Below, one piece after another: positions 13,265 to 17,413 of a DNA stretch of 17,413 bases. The notes under the pieces were generated by a model. It ran no database searches. It was not told the DNA's origin and was given only the letters and a program-made list of their open reading frames with translations. A program made the translations under genes and the position numbers. Within the stretch, counting starts at the first letter, position 1, and every line of letters begins with the position of its first letter. The stretch spans positions 1 to 17,413 of the forward strand of contig CAZOWL010000089.1 of the NCBI GenBank assembly GCA_964583605.1, written 5' to 3'. Origin of the DNA: CAZOWL01 sp964583605 (GTDB lineage Bacteria; Pseudomonadota; Gammaproteobacteria; Chromatiales; Chromatiaceae).

Positions 13265-14269
13265 ATGCATGTAACAGATTGGCTCCAACTCCGAACGGTC
13301 CTCGGTCACGCAACCTGGCTCGCATTGGCCTTGTCTGTCACGGTCTTTTCACCCGCACAGGCAGACGTCGAGCGCCTGGCCTTCTCCGGTGGACCCGACG
13401 GCGGCACCTTCCAGTTCTTTTCCAACGGGATCGCATCCTATCTCTCGCGCAACATGGAGGGCGTCGATGTCTCCAACATGGCCTCGGCCGGCTCGGTCGA
13501 GAACCTGCGGCGCGTGAACTCGCGTGACGCCGACTTCGGCATCGTCTATTCCGGCGATCTCTACCTCGGGCGCAGCGGGCAGCTGACCAACGATACGCGG
13601 CGCTACCGCAATGTGCACGCTGTCTCGTACCTCTACGGCGCCCCAGCCCACCTGCTCGTGCTGGCCGGCTCCGCGATCGAGACAGTGGACGGTCTCGCGG
13701 GTAAGCGGGTCGCGGTCGGTCCCGCCGGCTCCGGTGCGGCGGCCTCGGCGCAGCGCTTCTTCGAGAGCCTCGGGCTGTGGGAGAAGATCAGCCCGCAGTT
13801 CATCGGCTACACGCAAGGGGCGTCAGCCCTTGGCGACCGCCAGGTCGACGCCCTGTGGGTGTTCGCCGGCTTCCCGAACGCCTCGGTGATCCAAGCGGCC
13901 ACCAGCAACAAGATCCGCCTCCTGCAGGTCTACGAGGCCGCCGCGCAGGGCACGCTGTTCGAGGAGCATCCCTACTACACCCAGGTCACGATCCCGGCCG
14001 GGACCTACTCGGGCGTCGACTACGACGTCGTAACCATACAGGACAGCTCCGTATGGGTCGCCGGCCGTCACCTGGATGCCGATCTGGTCCATCAGGCCGT
14101 CAGTCAGGTCTATTCTCCCGAAGGCCTGAAATTCATGCACACGGTCTCCGGGGCCGCCAAGGCCATGACATTGGACAGCGGTCTGGACGGCATCGTCTCA
14201 CCGGTCCACAAGGGCGCGAAACGATTCTGGGAGGAGCACGGCAAGACGCTCAGCGAAGACCAGAAGTAG
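13265..14269 (+). CDS. TAXI-family TRAP transporter periplasmic solute-binding protein
   Basis: From the ATG at 13265 this is 334 residues with a signal peptide: a hydrophobic stretch ATWLALALSVTVF, then SPAQA before D34, a standard signal peptidase I site. The mature start VERLAFSGGPDGGTFQFFSN is the TAXI (TRAP-associated extracytoplasmic immunogenic) signature. It is followed by VSNMASAGSVENLRRV, ADFGIVYSGD, GKRVAVGPAGSGAAASAQRF and, near the end, AAKAMTLDSGLDGIVSPVHK. The frame is open upstream to 13040, but that part is arginine-rich and unlike a signal sequence. AAGG 8 bases before ATG 13265 supports the shorter form. It binds the solute in the periplasm and hands it to the fused permease. 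The ligand is unknown; TAXI proteins often bind glutamate-like or other carboxylic acids. Confidence 0.93.
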   Translation: MHVTDWLQLRTVLGHATWLALALSVTVFSPAQADVERLAFSGGPDGGTFQFFSNGIASYLSRNMEGVDVSNMASAGSVENLRRVNSRDADFGIVYSGDLYLGRSGQLTNDTRRYRNVHAVSYLYGAPAHLLVLAGSAIETVDGLAGKRVAVGPAGSGAAASAQRFFESLGLWEKISPQFIGYTQGASALGDRQVDALWVFAGFPNASVIQAATSNKIRLLQVYEAAAQGTLFEEHPYYTQVTIPAGTYSGVDYDVVTIQDSSVWVAGRHLDADLVHQAVSQVYSPEGLKFMHTVSGAAKAMTLDSGLDGIVSPVHKGAKRFWEEHGKTLSEDQK

Positions 14270-14303
14270 CCGCGTTGCCGGAGCCGCGGTCCCGCGCCTT
14301 ACC

Positions 14304-14390
14304 ATGAAATTCGCGCAGCACGATCGCTCCCTCGCCCTTTGGGAGAGGGATGGGGTGAGGGAACGATCTCCCCGCCCCATGATCGTTAGC
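14304..14390 (+). repeat. Palindromic intergenic repeat, copy B (internally shortened)
   Basis: This copy matches copy A over its left part (CGCGCAGCACG, then the CCCTCGCCC/GGGAGAGGG hairpin at 14329-14349 with a TTT loop) and its right end (CGCCCCATGATCGTTAG). About 30 bases of the second hairpin of copy A are missing. It lies between the convergent TAXI and trkH genes, where its hairpin could also help stop transcription from both sides. The rest of the 202-bp gap shows nothing clear. Confidence 0.85.
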
Positions 14391-14471
14391 GGAGACCGCG
14401 GCCGGGCTTTGAGTCTTGCCCCCGCTGTGCGCGAGTCATTGTCCGCAGAGCATGAAACCGCAGCGCGCGCC

Positions 14472-15923
14472 TTACCGCCGCCAGAAGTAGGGTGAGAGCA
14501 GGACCAAGACGGTGAAGATCTCCAGGCGCCCGAGCAGCATGGCGAAGCACAGGATCCACTTGGCCACGTCCGGCAGGTCTCGGTAATGCGGGCCGACACC
14601 GGCGAGCCCTGGACCTAGGTTGTTGATGCAGGCGGCAACAGCGGAGAAGGCGGTGACCAGGTCCAGCCCGGTGGCGGCCAGCGCCAGGTACATGACGACG
14701 AAGCTTGCCACATAGAGGGAGAAGAAGCCCCACACCGCGTCGACGACCCGATGGTTGACGGAGCGGTTGCCGATGCGCACCGGGAATTGGGCATTCGGGT
14801 GGATGAGGCGCTGCACCTCGCGAATCCCCTGCTTGATCAGCAGCAAGACGCGGATCACCTTGATGCCGCCGCCGGTGGAGGCCGCGCAGCCCCCAACGAA
14901 GCTCAACAGCAGCAGCAGTATGCCCAGGAAGGGCGGCCAGTAGTAGAACTCGGCGGTCGTGAAGCCGGCCGTCGTGCCGATCGATACGGTCTGAAAGAGG
15001 CCCTTGATGAAGGCCTCGGTCCAGCTCGCATAAGTGCCCGACAAGACGAGCGCCGTCGTGACGAGCCCGGCGACGATCGTCATCAGGCCGATGTAGAAGC
15101 GAAACTCGTCGTCGCGCCAGTAGGTGAGTGGCGAGCGTCGTCGCCACGCCAGGAAATGGAGCGCAAAATTGGCGCCCGATATCAAGAGGAATGCGGCCGC
15201 GATCATCTCGATCGTCGGGCTTTGAAAGTAGCCCATGCTCTGATCGTGCGTCGAGAAGCCGCCGATCGCCACGGTCGAGAAGGCGTGGCCGATGGCGTCG
15301 AAGGTGCCCATCCCGGCGAGCCAGTAGGACAGCCCGCAAGCAACGGTCAGGCCGAGGTAGATGTACCAGAGGGCCTTGGCGGTCTCGGTAATGCGCGGTG
15401 TGAGCTTGGTGTCCTTCATCGGGCCGGGAATCTCGGCCCGATAGAGCTGCATGCCGCCGACACCGAGCATCGGCAGCACCGCTACGGCCAACACGACGAT
15501 GCCCATCCCCCCCAGCCATTGGAGCTGCTGGCGATAGTAGAGGATCGATTCCGGCAGGGCGTCGAGGCCGGTGACCACGGTGGCGCCGGTCGTCGTGAGG
15601 CCGGAGACCGACTCGAAGATCGCATCGGTGATGGACAGATCCGGCTCGTCGGTGAAGATCAGAGGCAAGGCACCGCCGAGACCGAGCACGGTCCAGAACA
15701 GGGCCACGACCAGGAATCCATCGCGCAGGCGCAGCTCTTGAGGCCGCCGGTACACTGGAAGCCAGATCACGAGGCCCGCCACGAGCATGATGCCGAACGA
15801 CTCGAGGAAGATCGCCAAAGCCCCGTCCTGATAGATCGTCGATACGATGACCGGCGGCAGCATCGTGACGCTGAAGAGCATCAACAGCAGCCCCAGCACG
15901 CGTTGAACGGCGAACGGCTTCAA
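14472..15923 (-). CDS. trkH: Trk system potassium uptake membrane protein TrkH
   Basis: The 483-residue length equals that of E. coli TrkH. The four pore loops of the K+ selectivity filter are visible in order: GLTTTGATVV, STVAIGGFSTHDQS, SIGTTAGFTTAEFY and CINNLGPGLAGVGP. LQWLGGMGIVVLAVAVLPML lies between the first two. The protein forms the K+ translocating dimer in the inner membrane, gated by TrkA. The start is TTG at 15921-15923. It gives MKPFAVQRVLGLLLMLFSVT, which lines up with the E. coli N-terminus, and a GGAAG stretch lies about 9 bases upstream. The gene follows trkA after 33 bp, so the two form an operon. The gene ends close to repeat copy B. Confidence 0.97.
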   Translation of the reverse strand: MKPFAVQRVLGLLLMLFSVTMLPPVIVSTIYQDGALAIFLESFGIMLVAGLVIWLPVYRRPQELRLRDGFLVVALFWTVLGLGGALPLIFTDEPDLSITDAIFESVSGLTTTGATVVTGLDALPESILYYRQQLQWLGGMGIVVLAVAVLPMLGVGGMQLYRAEIPGPMKDTKLTPRITETAKALWYIYLGLTVACGLSYWLAGMGTFDAIGHAFSTVAIGGFSTHDQSMGYFQSPTIEMIAAAFLLISGANFALHFLAWRRRSPLTYWRDDEFRFYIGLMTIVAGLVTTALVLSGTYASWTEAFIKGLFQTVSIGTTAGFTTAEFYYWPPFLGILLLLLSFVGGCAASTGGGIKVIRVLLLIKQGIREVQRLIHPNAQFPVRIGNRSVNHRVVDAVWGFFSLYVASFVVMYLALAATGLDLVTAFSAVAACINNLGPGLAGVGPHYRDLPDVAKWILCFAMLLGRLEIFTVLVLLSPYFWRR

Positions 15924-15956
15924 GGGATCAGGCTTCCAACTGCTGGCCGGCGCCGC

Positions 15957-17330
15957 TCACAGGAAGGTGATCCCGACCTGGAACAGCCTCTCGATCTCGC
16001 CGATGCGGCGCTTATCCTGCAGAAAGAGGATGACGTGATCCTCGGCCTCGATGCGGGTGTCGTGATGCGCGATCAGGACCTGCTCGCCGCGAACGACCGC
16101 GCCGATGCTCGCCCCTTTCGGTAGATTGAGCCCCTCGACGGTGCGACCGACGACCTTGCTGGAGTAGCGATCGCCGTGGGCGATGGCCTCGATGGCCTCG
16201 GCCGCGCCGCGGCGCAACGAGTGCACCATGACGACGTCGCCGCGCCGCACATGCCTTAGGAGCGTACCGATCGTGGCCTGCTGCGGTGAGATGGCGATGT
16301 CCACGGCGCCGCGCTGCACCAAGTCCACATAAGCCGGACGGTTGATCAGCGCCATGACCTTGCGCGCACCGAGCCGCTTGGCGAGCATGGCCGCCAGGAC
16401 ATTCACCTCATCGTCGTTCGTCACGGCACAGAAGACGTCGGTGTTCTCGATGTTCTCCTCCTGCAGCAGCTCCTCATCGGCGGCATCGCCGTGCAGGACG
16501 ATCGTCTTCTCCAGAAGCTCGGCGATCCGTTTGCAGCGGTCCAGATCCCGCTCGATCACCTTGACCCGATAGCCTTGTTCCAAGGCCTTCGCCAGGCGCG
16601 TGCCGATGTTGCCGCCGCCTGCGATGACCAGCCGGCGATAGGGGCTTTCCAATCGTCGCAGCTCGCTCATCACGGCGCGGATATGCATCGGTGCCGCAAC
16701 GAAGAAGACCTCGTCATCGACCTCGATGACGGTATCCCCATCCGGTTGAATGCCATGGTCCTGCCGATAGATGGCCGCGACGCGTGCGTCGACGTCCGGC
16801 ATGTGCTCATAGAGAGTACGGAGCTCCTGGCCGACTAGCGGCCCCCCATAATGGGCCTTGACCGCGACGAGCCGTACCCGCCCGCCGGCGAAATCCAGCA
16901 CCTGGAGTGTCCCCGCGTTCTTGATCAGCCGGAGGATGTAGTCGGTGACGAGCTCCTCCGGGCTGATCGGCACATCGATCGGCAAGGCCTCGTTGCTGAA
17001 GAGCTTGGGATAATCCAGAAACCCTGGCGAGCGCACACGGGCGATCTTCGTCGGCGTATGAAACAGCGTATAGGCCACCTGACAAGCCACCATGTTTGTC
17101 TCATCGCTGTTGGTCACGGCGATGATCATCTCCGCGTCCTCGGCACCGGCGCGGATCAGCACATCGGGATGCGCGCCGTTGCCGAGCACCGTGCGCAGAT
17201 CGAAGCGGTCCTGCAGGGCGCGGAGCAGATCCGGGTTCTGGTCGACGACCGTGATGTCGTTGGCCTCGTGGACGAGATTCGCCGCGACGGAGGAACCGAC
17301 CTGCCCGGCACCGAGGATGATGATCTTCAT
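15957..17330 (-). CDS. trkA: Trk system potassium uptake regulatory protein TrkA
   Basis: At 457 residues it is close to E. coli TrkA (458). It contains two RCK units. The first opens with the dinucleotide motif GAGQVGSSVAANL and ends with a TrkA-C domain around residues 145-225. The second opens with IAGGGNIGTRLAKALEQG and ends in a second TrkA-C domain. This peripheral cytoplasmic protein binds NAD(H) or adenine nucleotides and gates TrkH. The ATG at 17328-17330 gives MKIIILGAGQVG, the normal family start, although the AAGG before it is unusually close. It is the first gene of trkA-trkH. Repeat copy C lies 27 bp upstream of its start, so the promoter must lie within or beyond that repeat. 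Confidence 0.97.
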   Translation of the reverse strand: MKIIILGAGQVGSSVAANLVHEANDITVVDQNPDLLRALQDRFDLRTVLGNGAHPDVLIRAGAEDAEMIIAVTNSDETNMVACQVAYTLFHTPTKIARVRSPGFLDYPKLFSNEALPIDVPISPEELVTDYILRLIKNAGTLQVLDFAGGRVRLVAVKAHYGGPLVGQELRTLYEHMPDVDARVAAIYRQDHGIQPDGDTVIEVDDEVFFVAAPMHIRAVMSELRRLESPYRRLVIAGGGNIGTRLAKALEQGYRVKVIERDLDRCKRIAELLEKTIVLHGDAADEELLQEENIENTDVFCAVTNDDEVNVLAAMLAKRLGARKVMALINRPAYVDLVQRGAVDIAISPQQATIGTLLRHVRRGDVVMVHSLRRGAAEAIEAIAHGDRYSSKVVGRTVEGLNLPKGASIGAVVRGEQVLIAHHDTRIEAEDHVILFLQDKRRIGEIERLFQVGITFL

Positions 17331-17357
17331 CCTTGGTCAGACACGCGTGGGATAGGG

Positions 17358-17413
17358 CTAACGATCATGGGGCGAGCCGACCCACCCCGGACCATGAAAT
17401 GTCGCCTCGCCCC
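17358..17413 (-). repeat. Palindromic intergenic repeat, copy C (inverted, cut by window edge)
   Basis: Read on the minus strand, this matches the second hairpin of copy A nearly base for base: GGGGCGAGGCGACATTTCAT, then GGTCCGGGGTGGGTCG and GCTCGCCCCATGATCGTTAG. It has a 4-base insertion and one substitution. The conserved ATGATCGTTAG end points toward the trkA start, just as in copy A it points toward the lysis gene. The remainder lies beyond the window. Confidence 0.85.

Noticed and set aside
8876..14390. CRISPR array or composite transposon between repeat copies A and B
   Set aside because: Copies are thousands of bases apart with ordinary genes between them, and there is no transposase or regular spacing.
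14751..16124. 457-codon plus-strand frame opposite trkH and trkA
   Set aside because: It spans two well-identified genes antisense and is Gln/Asp/Arg-rich in the manner of shadow frames.

Overview
This GC-rich window has the dense, short-intergenic layout of a gammaproteobacterial chromosome. The trkA-trkH pair, a YjgR/HerA-like ATPase, a TAXI-type TRAP transporter with an attached universal stress protein, and a CCCTC/GAGGG-type intergenic palindrome would all suit a Chromatiales-like or related gammaproteobacterium. That placement is inferred from gene content only. There are no rRNA or tRNA genes, CRISPR array or transposase.

Layout. (1) 1-1198, minus: N-terminal part of a YjgR-type ATPase that runs off the left edge. 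(2) 1395-2725, minus: three small genes, namely a glycine-rich one-helix membrane protein, a DUF5132-like membrane protein and a stand-alone HMA2-like domain protein; the last two overlap by ATGA. (3) 2747-7741, plus, divergent from (2) with only 21 bp between start codons: an EcsC-family gene broken by one frameshift, a large P-type ATPase with an N-terminal HMA2-like domain, and a divergent methionine adenosyltransferase (MetK) paralogue overlapping the ATPase by ATGA. (4) 8079-8705: a rhomboid protease. (5) 8994-10370: a fused holin-like/GH108 muramidase lysis protein whose best start is out of frame by one base. (6) 10349-14269: a fused TAXI TRAP permease, a universal stress protein and the TAXI binding protein. 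(7) 14472-17330, minus: trkH and trkA, the K+ uptake system. Three copies of one palindromic intergenic repeat lie at 8.9, 14.3 and 17.4 kb.

The most interesting region is 1395-7741. It joins two HMA2-like domains sharing a GRLRxR motif, two tiny membrane proteins (one with GxxxG motifs), an EcsC protein, a P2-type (SERCA-like) cation pump, and a MetK homologue. The MetK homologue keeps its ATP/triphosphate residues but has changed almost every residue expected to hold methionine. I infer a membrane-associated cation-handling module, perhaps distantly analogous to ferrosome-type loci (small GxxxG proteins plus a P-type ATPase), with an ATP-using enzyme of altered substrate. None of this is proven by sequence alone.

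The other half of the window looks like transport housekeeping (TRAP/Usp, Trk). The exception is the single-gene lysis module, which may be a domesticated phage or gene-transfer-agent relic.
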